Positions 1 through 6,245 of a stretch of DNA of 6,823 nt are shown here, in pieces. The notes under the pieces are model-generated. The model worked only from the letters and a program-made list of their open reading frames with translations, was not told where the DNA came from and did not search any database. How positions within the stretch are numbered: the stretch's first letter is position 1; the number at the start of each line of letters is the position of its first letter. The translations under genes were made by a program, and so were the position numbers. The stretch comes from an uncultured Ligilactobacillus sp. (lineage in GTDB: Bacteria > Bacillota > Bacilli > Lactobacillales > Lactobacillaceae). The stretch covers positions 1 through 6,823 of the forward strand of contig CAKPZY010000063.1 of NCBI GenBank assembly GCA_934215475.1. Reading direction: 5' to 3'.

Positions 1-30
1 ATTATGATTCGGGAGAGCATTTAAAAGTGC

Positions 31-1170
31 CTAATTCATTGACTTGTGGGCATCGATTACCCTTTCGTTACCCTTAATTAACTCATCTAGTTTATCCACA
101 ATTAAATCATTATTCTTTTCTTTAAACTCATCAATCAAATAAGCATAAACATTTGTAGTCGTAGATAAGTCGGCATGGCCAAGTCGTTTACTGATTGCGT
201 AAATATCCACGCCTTGAGAAAGCAGGTACGCAACGTGCGAGTGCCGTAAGCTATGAAAATGATAATTTTTCTTCGAGATACCAGCGTCAGCCATGATTCT
301 TTTTAGTGTCTGATTAGCGGCGTTAGAAGACGGTATCAGCCCTCTTTTATCAGCAAAGACCATTTTATCGTGGTTAACTTTTAAATTGCTTAAACAGTCT
401 AATAACGCTGAATTGGCACGGATAATACGGTTAGATGCCTCAGTCTTGACTGGTTTAAAGCCACCGCCGTTCTGATAGTCCCAAGTCTTGTTAATAGAAA
501 TTGTTTGCCAGTTGAAATTTAGATCTTTCCAAGTTAAGGCCATAATTTCGCTGATCCGCATTCCAGTAAGAATACCGGTTAAGATCATGTACCGTGAAGT
601 GTAGCGTGAATGAAGACCATTTGTACATGCTTGGATCAATTTGCTAATTTCTTCCACGGAAAGATATTCAACTTGTCGAGTGCGGCTCGCATCATAGGTT
701 AACTGGGCATTGTGCGTGAAGTCCTTGCGGATTAGATCATCATAAACGGCGTTTCTAACACAAGCCCGGATAATCATATTGGCTTTTTGAACCGTATGTT
801 TAGCATGATTTTTGCCAAAGTCATTGATAAACCTCTGATACTGGTAACGAGTAATTGCAGAAAGCTTAGATCTTTTAAAATATTTCTTAACCACACCAAT
901 AACATTCTCGTAACGTTTTTGAGTAGCAATGGCAGATTGATTTTGCTTATAAGTTTCATACCATTGCTTGATGTAATCAGCAAACAAAATATCTTCAGCA
1001 GCGGTCGGATCTATATTCTGGGTGGTTAGATCTTTAAACTTACGAACGTATGCTTCAGCTTCAGACTTTAATTTGAAACCACGCTTCAGCCGTTGTTTTC
1101 TTTTGCCATTCTCATCCGTCCACGATAGACGAGCTTGCCAAACACCAGCTATTTTTTTATAGCTTGCCAT
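31..1170 (-). CDS. int: Tyrosine-family phage integrase
   Basis: A 379-residue site-specific recombinase that would integrate and excise the phage DNA. Seen in the sequence: an N-terminal arm-binding type segment (about residues 1-50, basic, with GVWQARLSW and GKRKQRLKRGF), a SAM-like core-binding region (about 60-160) and a catalytic domain (about 168-350). The catalytic set appears complete: R205 in TGMRISE, K242 in PVKTEASNR, H306 and R309 in HSLRH, H332 in LGHAD, and nucleophile Y342 in TTTNVYAY. Length fits full-size phage integrases of Firmicutes. The ATG start is supported by GGGAG (1179-1183) eight bases upstream. The gene runs leftward behind a terminator (1191-1215) that should insulate it from the restriction gene, so it needs its own promoter or read-through; I found no convincing promoter. 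Its stop is only 30 bases from the window edge, where attP or an attachment junction would be expected. Confidence 0.97.
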   Translation of the reverse strand: MASYKKIAGVWQARLSWTDENGKRKQRLKRGFKLKSEAEAYVRKFKDLTTQNIDPTAAEDILFADYIKQWYETYKQNQSAIATQKRYENVIGVVKKYFKRSKLSAITRYQYQRFINDFGKNHAKHTVQKANMIIRACVRNAVYDDLIRKDFTHNAQLTYDASRTRQVEYLSVEEISKLIQACTNGLHSRYTSRYMILTGILTGMRISEIMALTWKDLNFNWQTISINKTWDYQNGGGFKPVKTEASNRIIRANSALLDCLSNLKVNHDKMVFADKRGLIPSSNAANQTLKRIMADAGISKKNYHFHSLRHSHVAYLLSQGVDIYAISKRLGHADLSTTTNVYAYLIDEFKEKNNDLIVDKLDELIKGNERVIDAHKSMN

Positions 1171-1190
1171 CTAATCAACTCCCTTTATGT

Positions 1191-1215
1191 AATAAAAAAG
1201 GGCAGTCATGCCCTT
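1191..1215 (-). terminator. Rho-independent terminator after the type IIG gene
   Basis: A perfect 7-bp stem, AAGGGCA/TGCCCTT with a 4-base loop (1198-1215), is followed on the minus strand by a run of T residues (1199-1194, then ATT). It begins 4 bases after the restriction gene stop and ends about 20 bases before the integrase start, so it should end leftward transcripts between the two genes. Confidence 0.9.
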
Positions 1216-1219
1216 CAAT

Positions 1220-3913
1220 TTATTTGCTTAACATGCCCAATTTATAAACATTTTTTTCTGATTTCTTTTTTAATATTTTGAAAGCATCTTGAAAATTACG
1301 ATATGCCTCAACGGGTACTTTTTTGTTGAGTTGCTTAATTTGGAACCATCCTGCATCCCATGCGTTGAGATACAATTCCGGAAAATCATCCATTACTGTA
1401 CTTCGTGCACGGAAGGTCTGTTTAACAACTTCTTTAGCACTTTTCAAAACGGCTTTGGCTTCTTCTGAAAAGTTCCGTGCCATAATTTCACGATAAACAA
1501 AGCGGTCTTTGTCTCCTCGTAAATCATTATAAATAATTTGATTATGGTTTACTTCTGCTAATTGCATCATTTCTTCCATGCTCATAAAATACCATTGATT
1601 GACCCATTTGCCTGTCACATTGATATTGGTCCACTTATCATTACGGTAAGATGCTTGATAAGATGCATTATCAAATAGAGTGTAGATAATCGCGTCGTTG
1701 GTAAATTCTTGGTAAAGCCTGATTGTCTCATTTGGAAAACGGTAATTATCTTGGTCATTTATCCAAGTTGATTTCACAGTTCTCCGTGCTGTAAAGTTGA
1801 CGCATGCTTCTTCAAAATTTTGCGGTAGAACATTAAATCCGTTGCCTTTATATGCTGAACCTGAAACTACCCAAACACCACTATTTGAAGTACCTTCACC
1901 AATATTATTACTGTTGTTGACCATATATCCTAATGAACCTTCAACCAACTTTCCTCTAGGTTTTATTCCTTTAGAAACGCTAAGAGCTGACGATAATTGT
2001 GGATAGGGCTGTTGCATTTCTGGTACTTTTAGGTTCTTAATACCAGCTTTAGCCCAATAATTTAGAGATTGTTTTTTGCTAACAAAAAAAGTCTGATGTT
2101 GTCCCACTTCGGTTATGATTGGTTGCTGTTGTTGGTCAAGGCTTGTTGCTTGGATGGAAAATGTCGGTTGAAAATCAATTGCATTTTCCTCACTACATTC
2201 GTTTGCGCGTAACTTGTAAACCGAAAAGGTTATTGGCCAAGTATTTGCTGTATCTGAAAATTCACCAGCATTGAAGTAATTTCCTTGTATAAACTCGAAC
2301 TTAGAGAAAAACTTTTTATTGAAGGATTCCCAGTACTCTCCACCCGAAAAAAATCTTGGTTTAGTAAAGAAGCCAATTCCTACATTATGCAAATCAAAGT
2401 CTTTTACTAATTTCAAGATACGTATAAAGAATTGCGCATACAATTGTTGAGAGGCTTTACCATAGCCTTGCAGCTTCATCAAATTATTCATCGCAGATTT
2501 GCTAATCCCTTTTTTACTAGTTCCGTCCGCTTGTACATTGTTGGCTGTTCCATATGGAGGATTTGTGTAAAAAATTACCTGCTTACCTGTTTTACTGGCC
2601 TCTGATAAAGCATTAAATAAACTATTAGGCATTTTCCATTCATTTGCATTCGGGTTAGTAGTTGGATTTAAGCTGACATCATCATTTAAAAAATCATACT
2701 GAAAGACTTCTTTTGCTTCAGGATTATAACCATTGCCTAATTCAACCTCGCCTTTATGAAATGTAGAAAGGTACAAGTTGGAGTATCTATAGTCACGGGT
2801 TAAGTTGCGAACACCACATGCACAGTCCCAAACAATTGCTTTTTGCGTGTAATCTTGTCCGAAATTATCTTCCAACATTTTGTTGGCCTGTTGAGCCCAA
2901 ATGGTAGGAGTCCAGTAATCTCCCTTCATTCTGCGTGCATTAGCTTCTAACAACCTGTCAGCAATAGCTTTTAATATATCAATTTCTTTAGGGGAAAAGT
3001 TACGGTCATAATGATTAAAAAAAGCATCTAATTTATTACCAAAAACGTCAATTTTATGATCACCTGGTAAATGGAACTTGTTGCGATTCATTGGCAAAAA
3101 ATAGTATTCTTCATTTCCCTTTGCAAGTAACATTTGAAAAAATAAATTAACCGATTCATCTGGCTTAATTTCCTGTGGTTTTCGATAGGCTATTTGTGTA
3201 AATTCATCAAACATCCCAACTATTGTTGCAGGTGACACTTTGATTTTAAATGTTTCTTGGTCGTCTTCCTGAATGATAGCTTCAATGGATTCGAATAAGT
3301 CTAATAAACTTTCATATTTATCTTTAAAGGAACCATTACTGAATTGAAATGGATAAATTGATAAGTTAGCATCATCTTGCAAATCTATTAAGAGCTGTGT
3401 ATCTTCTTTATAGGCCATAGACGGGCGACAATCCCAGTTGTACTTGCCTTTTAGGTACTTATAAAAGTTTGAAGCAAGTAAGACAAAAGCTTGATTTTCG
3501 TCTGCTCCAACAATAACAGTTGGTAATTTTTTTCCATCTAATTCAAACTTTTTCATATAATGCACAACCTGAGCCGTTATTCTGGCACGATCATAGGTCA
3601 CAGTTAAGTCTGTTCCATTTTTAAATTCCATTAATAATCTTAATGCGAATACCAAAGTTGAACTATCATCTATTGAAATAAAGCCATCCGTGTCAAACGG
3701 TGAATCCATATGATACAAGTCTCGATCTGGATTCTTGTCAATATAATATTGCACAAAGACTTTACGCCAGGCATTTTCAACATCTTTTTCTACCGTAGCA
3801 TCTTCCAGGCTATTCAAAAGAGTACGAACGGTCTGTTGTGTTATTTTTTTTGTAATTGCTTTTCGCTGTTTATTTTCATTTAGCTTTTGACTAATCTCTT
3901 TAAGTGTTTCCAT
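1220..3913 (-). CDS. Type IIG-like restriction-modification enzyme (nuclease + N6-adenine methyltransferase)
   Basis: An 897-residue protein predicted to cut and methylate DNA as one polypeptide. Seen in order: an N-terminal segment with E96-F-K98 after a hydrophobic strand, an acidic D83, and Q115-x3-Y119, which together resemble a PD-(D/E)XK nuclease with a RecB-type QxxxY; a methyltransferase entry motif GDYWTP (331-336); motif I DCACGVRNL (363-371); DFLND (407-411); catalytic NPPY (451-454, TNPPYG); and a C-terminal third likely to hold target recognition. No Walker A/helicase motif is evident, which argues against type I or ISP enzymes. Length fits single-chain type IIG enzymes. Motif I has R369 where the second glycine usually sits. 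The start is the ATG at 3913, twelve bases after AAAGGAG; an upstream in-frame ATG at 3988 lies inside a hairpin without a good ribosome site. Restriction activity and specificity are inference; an orphan methyltransferase is possible. Confidence 0.8.
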   Translation of the reverse strand: METLKEISQKLNENKQRKAITKKITQQTVRTLLNSLEDATVEKDVENAWRKVFVQYYIDKNPDRDLYHMDSPFDTDGFISIDDSSTLVFALRLLMEFKNGTDLTVTYDRARITAQVVHYMKKFELDGKKLPTVIVGADENQAFVLLASNFYKYLKGKYNWDCRPSMAYKEDTQLLIDLQDDANLSIYPFQFSNGSFKDKYESLLDLFESIEAIIQEDDQETFKIKVSPATIVGMFDEFTQIAYRKPQEIKPDESVNLFFQMLLAKGNEEYYFLPMNRNKFHLPGDHKIDVFGNKLDAFFNHYDRNFSPKEIDILKAIADRLLEANARRMKGDYWTPTIWAQQANKMLEDNFGQDYTQKAIVWDCACGVRNLTRDYRYSNLYLSTFHKGEVELGNGYNPEAKEVFQYDFLNDDVSLNPTTNPNANEWKMPNSLFNALSEASKTGKQVIFYTNPPYGTANNVQADGTSKKGISKSAMNNLMKLQGYGKASQQLYAQFFIRILKLVKDFDLHNVGIGFFTKPRFFSGGEYWESFNKKFFSKFEFIQGNYFNAGEFSDTANTWPITFSVYKLRANECSEENAIDFQPTFSIQATSLDQQQQPIITEVGQHQTFFVSKKQSLNYWAKAGIKNLKVPEMQQPYPQLSSALSVSKGIKPRGKLVEGSLGYMVNNSNNIGEGTSNSGVWVVSGSAYKGNGFNVLPQNFEEACVNFTARRTVKSTWINDQDNYRFPNETIRLYQEFTNDAIIYTLFDNASYQASYRNDKWTNINVTGKWVNQWYFMSMEEMMQLAEVNHNQIIYNDLRGDKDRFVYREIMARNFSEEAKAVLKSAKEVVKQTFRARSTVMDDFPELYLNAWDAGWFQIKQLNKKVPVEAYRNFQDAFKILKKKSEKNVYKLGMLSK

Positions 3914-3925
3914 GGTTACATAAAG

Positions 3926-3932
3926 CTCCTTT
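3926..3932 (-). promoter_or_regulatory. Ribosome binding site deciding the type IIG gene start
   Basis: AAAGGAG on the minus strand, 12 bases before the ATG at 3913. The spacing is long, and an ATG-TAA start-stop pair (3916-3921) lies between it and the chosen start. It still supports 3913 over the upstream ATG at 3988, which has only GTTTAGG before it. Confidence 0.65.
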
Positions 3933-3979
3933 ACGTTATGCCACAAAAGAATGCCAGCATACGCGTGTTTAATATTTAG

Positions 3980-4027
3980 AAAGCACATCCTAAACTTTGG
4001 TGAGTGGGGGATGTGTTTTTTGTTTTT
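3980..4027 (+). terminator. Hairpin with U-run between membrane protein and type IIG gene
   Basis: AAAGCACATCC (3980-3990) pairs with GGATGTGTTTT (4009-4019) over 11 bp with one G-U pair and an 18-base loop. On the plus strand it is followed by a T-rich tail to 4027. On the minus strand, the direction of the neighbouring genes, the G-U becomes an A-C mismatch and the tail is only CTTTCTAAAT. It therefore looks like a rightward or weakly bidirectional terminator immediately behind the stop of the leftward membrane protein gene. Confidence 0.6.
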
Positions 4028-4786
4028 TTAATTTACGTCTGGCAATGCTGTCGATTGCCAATAACTGTCTGCATAGTTAGGAACATTTTTGAATAGAAAG
4101 TTTTCAATATTAAGATTTTGTATTTTTACACCGCTTATGCTTGTTTTAACAACATATTTGTTTGAACTATTACCAGCAGTATCTTGCAATGGATATTTCA
4201 CTGAAACATTTACATTTTCAAAATTATTGGCATCGCCAGATTTTTTAAGTGCAATCCACACCGATCTAATATCCATGAGGAACCCCTTAGTTGTCATTTT
4301 ATCTGTCAAAGCATCACTGCCTTTCAATTCAATGGCTACAGTTTTCGCCGCAGGGTCAAAATATTGTCCGTTTACAAATGTGACCTTTAGATCATTAGAA
4401 CCGTATTTTTTTAATACAGCTTTTACCTGATTATTTGTAGAAAGACCGTTCTTTTTTGTTTGGGAAGACTGCTTACTAGATATACTTTCTGAAGAGCTAA
4501 CGTTTGAGTTTTGCTTTTCTGAAGAAGATTTTTTCTTTTTAGAACTAGCAACAGCTAATGAAGAACTTTTTTTAGATTCTCTTTCAGTGGATGCTTTGAC
4601 AGAACTTGAACTTTCCTTTTGAGCCTTTGCTTCTTGCTTATAACTATTTGTAGTTGAGAAAAGCCCACCAAAAACAAATAGTAAAATTATTGATAAAATT
4701 AAATATTTTCTGTTTGGATTTTTCTTCCAAAAATACCAAATACCAACAATGGCGGCAATTTCTAAAACAGCTAATATTGTTCCCAC
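4028..4786 (-). CDS. Two-pass membrane protein with Ser/Lys-rich stalk and extracellular domain
   Basis: A 252-residue protein of unknown family. Seen: a first membrane helix at about residues 1-20, a short basic loop (KKNPNRK), a second helix at about 28-44, a Ser/Lys/Glu-rich low-complexity stalk (about 52-117) and a C-terminal globular domain (about 118-252). The basic loop suggests both termini face outward, with the stalk holding the last domain outside the membrane. There is no lipobox. I chose the GTG at 4786 because AGGAG (4795-4799) sits 8 bases upstream; an in-frame ATG at 4810 has no ribosome site and would add 8 residues. It lies between CI and int and is read with CI, a position where some prophages encode superinfection-exclusion proteins such as Ltp of phage TP-J34. 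I see no sequence match to Ltp that I could assert, so that role is inference only. Confidence 0.8.
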   Translation of the reverse strand: MGTILAVLEIAAIVGIWYFWKKNPNRKYLILSIILLFVFGGLFSTTNSYKQEAKAQKESSSSVKASTERESKKSSSLAVASSKKKKSSSEKQNSNVSSSESISSKQSSQTKKNGLSTNNQVKAVLKKYGSNDLKVTFVNGQYFDPAAKTVAIELKGSDALTDKMTTKGFLMDIRSVWIALKKSGDANNFENVNVSVKYPLQDTAGNSSNKYVVKTSISGVKIQNLNIENFLFKNVPNYADSYWQSTALPDVN

Positions 4787-4794
4787 TATTATCA

Positions 4795-4799
4795 CTCCT
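4795..4799 (-). promoter_or_regulatory. Ribosome binding site favouring a GTG start for the membrane protein
   Basis: AGGAG (within TAGGAGTGAT) lies 8 bases before the GTG at 4784-4786. It sits inside the coding sequence of the longer ATG-initiated reading (4810), which itself has only an AT-rich leader without a ribosome site. Confidence 0.65.
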
Positions 4800-4850
4800 A
4801 TATGTTTCATCTATTTTATTGTCCAGATGTATGGACTATGTGTTAATTTA

Positions 4851-4856
4851 ATTATA
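4851..4856 (-). promoter_or_regulatory. Possible -10 box for the membrane protein gene
   Basis: TATAAT on the minus strand, about 65 bases before the GTG start. No TTGACA-like box occurs at 16-18 bases upstream, so this is a weak call in an AT-rich gap. The predicted leader would include the dyad GTCCA-N6-TGGAC (4821-4836). Confidence 0.3.
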
Positions 4857-4877
4857 TATGTAATATGCTTAACTCTA

Positions 4878-4886
4878 TGATATAGT
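4878..4886 (+). promoter_or_regulatory. Possible extended -10 promoter on the plus strand
   Basis: TGATATAGT matches an extended -10 element (TG-N-TATAAT with one mismatch). No -35 box is visible. A transcript from here would start near 4893 and end at the hairpin at 4912-4950, giving a non-coding RNA of about 58 bases; the only ATG in it (4910) meets a stop two codons later. Confidence 0.25.
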
Positions 4887-4911
4887 AGAGCTAAACATAT
4901 ATATTCTTTAT

Positions 4912-4950
4912 GCTCTAGCCGGTCCCTAAATTCTGGCTAGGGCATTTTTT
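4912..4950 (+). terminator. Hairpin with U-run at the 3' end of the CI gene
   Basis: GCTCTAGCC (4912-4920) pairs with GGCTAGGGC (4935-4943) over 9 bp with one G-U pair, followed on the plus strand by ATTTTTT, whose end overlaps the CI stop codon. On the minus strand the G-U is a C-A mismatch and no T-run follows, so it is built for rightward transcripts, although it could still slow leftward transcripts leaving CI. Confidence 0.65.
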
Positions 4951-5659
4951 ATATGACTACAATTCCTATAATTCTGTAATCATCGTAATCATGGATGGCT
5001 ATATCTTGATAATCTCTATTAAGTGAGATCAATCTAACGCCATCTACAGAAACAAATAGCTTTTTGACATAAGCATTTCCGTTAACTTCCGCAATTACAA
5101 ACTGATTGTTTCTTGCGCTACACTCAGTTTCAAGATTATTAACAAACAAAATTTCGCCATTACTGAAAGTAGGTTCCATTGAATTGCCATTAACACGAAC
5201 CGCAAAATCATATCTCGGTATTGGTCCTTCAATTGTGACTGTTTCGGATGATTGCCCGTCTAGCCATTCACCTGTACCAGCAGAGACGACACCAGCAACA
5301 TCCACAGTATGTTCTTCTTTTGCTTCTTCTATATTATAAACATTTGGATGATTCTGCTGTTCTAACTGGTCTTTAGCATAATTGTAAACATTCTGCTGAC
5401 GTGGTAGTTCAAGCTTGGAATATATAGAGGTAATGTTGTTTTCTTTAACTACTGTTTCTGGGAAAAACTCATTGATACTAATATCGAAAACTTTTGCTAG
5501 GTCAAATAAAATGTCTTGTTTCGGAGATCTAAGACCAGATTCATAATTAGCAACAGCTGTCTTACCAATACCCACTTTTTTAGCTAAGTCTGTCTGTGTC
5601 CATCTTTTCTGTTCACGGAAATATTTAATCTTTTGGCCGGCATATTTAGCTATATTCAT
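4949..5659 (-). CDS. cI: CI-type phage repressor with S24 (LexA-like) self-cleavage domain
   Basis: A 236-residue repressor expected to keep the prophage silent by binding operators in the divergent region upstream. Seen: an N-terminal XRE helix-turn-helix (about residues 6-62; WTQTDLAKKVGIGKTAVANYE), a linker, and a peptidase S24 domain (about 120-233). The self-cleavage site is Ala127-Gly128 in VVSAGTG; the catalytic pair is Ser160 in NGNSMEP and Lys199 in AYVKKL. All are present, so RecA-dependent self-cleavage and SOS induction are expected from knowledge of the family. The ATG at 5659 follows a near-perfect AGGAGGTGAT (5664-5673) with 8 bases from GGAGG; an in-frame GTG at 5668 lies inside that ribosome site and is rejected. 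Transcription should come from the promoter at 5687-5715, and the membrane protein gene follows in the same direction. Confidence 0.95.
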   Translation of the reverse strand: MNIAKYAGQKIKYFREQKRWTQTDLAKKVGIGKTAVANYESGLRSPKQDILFDLAKVFDISINEFFPETVVKENNITSIYSKLELPRQQNVYNYAKDQLEQQNHPNVYNIEEAKEEHTVDVAGVVSAGTGEWLDGQSSETVTIEGPIPRYDFAVRVNGNSMEPTFSNGEILFVNNLETECSARNNQFVIAEVNGNAYVKKLFVSVDGVRLISLNRDYQDIAIHDYDDYRIIGIVVI

Positions 5660-5663
5660 TTTT

Positions 5664-5673
5664 ATCACCTCCT
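5664..5673 (-). promoter_or_regulatory. Ribosome binding site deciding the CI start
   Basis: AGGAGGTGAT is a near-complete match to the 16S anti-Shine-Dalgarno sequence. It overlaps the alternative GTG at 5668, leaving the ATG at 5659 as the start. Confidence 0.85.
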
Positions 5674-5686
5674 AATTACAACTCTA

Positions 5687-5715
5687 ATAATATAGGTAAA
5701 CACACACATAGTCAA
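5687..5715 (-). promoter_or_regulatory. Leftward promoter of the repressor gene
   Basis: On the minus strand TTGACT (5710-5715) and TATTAT (5687-5692) are separated by exactly 17 bases, each one mismatch from consensus. The predicted start is near 5680, about 20 bases before the cI start codon. The operator at 5723-5739 lies 7 bases upstream of the -35 box. Confidence 0.8.
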
Positions 5716-5722
5716 TAGAAAA

Positions 5723-5739
5723 ATACACGGAAAGTGAAC
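5723..5739. promoter_or_regulatory. CI/Cro operator copy 1
   Basis: Read on the minus strand this is GTTCACT-TTC-CGTGTAT, a 17-bp imperfect inverted repeat matching copy 2 at 13 of 17 positions. It lies between the two divergent promoters, upstream of the repressor promoter -35 box and 43 bp (about four helical turns) centre to centre from copy 2. Confidence 0.7.
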
Positions 5740-5756
5740 TTTTGTCGTTTAAAGGA

Positions 5757-5788
5757 TTGATTTACGTTCACGTATCGTGTACTATAAT
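5757..5788 (+). promoter_or_regulatory. Rightward early promoter
   Basis: A perfect TATAAT (5783-5788) has TTTACG (5761-5766) 16 bases upstream. An alternative pairing is TTGATT (5757-5762) with TACTAT (5780-5785) at 17 bases. Either way operator copy 2 (5766-5782) fills the spacer, so a bound repressor would block RNA polymerase. It drives cro and the early operon. Confidence 0.75.
5766..5782. promoter_or_regulatory. CI/Cro operator copy 2
   Basis: GTTCACG-TAT-CGTGTAC is a 17-bp inverted repeat with 6 of 7 arm positions paired. It occupies the spacer of the rightward early promoter, the classical place for repression. Which of CI and Cro binds it cannot be told from sequence. Confidence 0.75.
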
Positions 5789-5814
5789 AATATAAACAAA
5801 AGGAGGTTAACAAT

Positions 5815-6039
5815 ATGCAATATAAATTGATGGGAATCCGTAAAGAACACCAAGACAATCAAGAAGACATTGCCAAGCTGCTAGGAATCAATATTCAAAC
5901 CTATCGTAAGAAAGAACATGATGTTAGTCAGTTCAATTTGCAAGAGATGTTTAAAATTGCTGATCGATACAACATGCGAGTTGATGATATTTTTTTACCC
6001 AGAAAGTTCACGATACGTGGACAAAGACAAAAAGCGTAG
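5815..6039 (+). CDS. cro: Cro-like XRE family regulator
   Basis: A 74-residue DNA-binding protein expected to oppose CI and favour lytic growth. Seen: a single helix-turn-helix (QEDIAKLLG, about 15-23, then INIQTYRKKE, about 24-33) followed by helices ending at VDDIFLP and a short basic tail. It is the first rightward gene after the divergent promoters. AGGAGG (5801-5806) lies 8 bases before the ATG. Its last codons contain a third copy of the operator sequence (6006-6022). The next gene starts 14 bases after its stop, implying co-transcription. Cro is assigned by position, size and fold; specific function is inferred. Confidence 0.88.
   Translation: MQYKLMGIRKEHQDNQEDIAKLLGINIQTYRKKEHDVSQFNLQEMFKIADRYNMRVDDIFLPRKFTIRGQRQKA
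6006..6022. promoter_or_regulatory. Operator-like copy 3 inside the cro coding sequence
   Basis: GTTCACG-ATA-CGTGGAC matches copy 2 at 13 of 17 positions, the differences being the three central bases and one arm base. It encodes part of the basic C-terminal tail of Cro (KFTIRGQ). Centre-to-centre distance from copy 2 is 240 bp. Confidence 0.6.
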
Positions 6040-6053
6040 AAAGGAAGATTTAA

Positions 6054-6245
6054 ATGAAAACTAACGTTTCTTTAGACAAAACAAATATTAAAGAATTAAA
6101 AGAACTGTTGCGAACGGCTAAAAGCCAAACACAACAGTTACAAGAAACTCTGCAACAAATAGACGAATTTAAGCTAGTTACTAAACCCCAGTTTCTTTGC
6201 AAAATATTCATTGGTCGCTTGTTGTTGCATATCTTGCCAGCTTGA
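6054..6245 (+). CDS. Small early phage protein, 3' end probably altered
   Basis: A 63-residue reading with AAAGGAAG in good position before its ATG. Residues 1-40 are hydrophilic, Lys/Gln/Glu-rich and heptad-like (IKELKELLRTAKSQTQQLQETL), a style common in small early proteins of Lactobacillus phages; I recognise no named family and assign no function. From about residue 41-46 the character changes to a Cys/Leu/Ile-rich hydrophobic tail (FIGRLLLHILPA), which is simply the antisense of the opposing gene at 6174-6500. The last 72 bases overlap that gene convergently. The likeliest reading is that an insertion replaced the original C-terminus, so the tail is probably not ancestral. Co-transcribed with cro. 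Confidence 0.65.
   Translation: MKTNVSLDKTNIKELKELLRTAKSQTQQLQETLQQIDEFKLVTKPQFLCKIFIGRLLLHILPA

Noticed and set aside
1..30. Fragment of a tRNA gene at the integration site
   Set aside because: No T-loop GGTTCGAATCC-like sequence or CCA end could be recognised in the 30 bases available.
1220..3913. Type ISP or BREX PglX assignment for the large methyltransferase
   Set aside because: No helicase motifs for type ISP, none of the other BREX genes nearby, and an N-terminal nuclease-like segment that fits type IIG better.
3914..3988. N-terminal extension of the type IIG protein from an in-frame ATG at 3988
   Set aside because: The ATG lies inside a hairpin with no good ribosome site, and the added 25 residues are unlike a protein start, while AAAGGAG supports the ATG at 3913.
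5106..5339. Rightward 77-residue open frame inside cI
   Set aside because: Antisense shadow of the clearly coding S24 domain, without a ribosome site.
5660..5668. GTG start adding three residues to CI
   Set aside because: The GTG is part of the ribosome binding sequence AGGAGGTGAT itself; the ATG at 5659 has ideal spacing.
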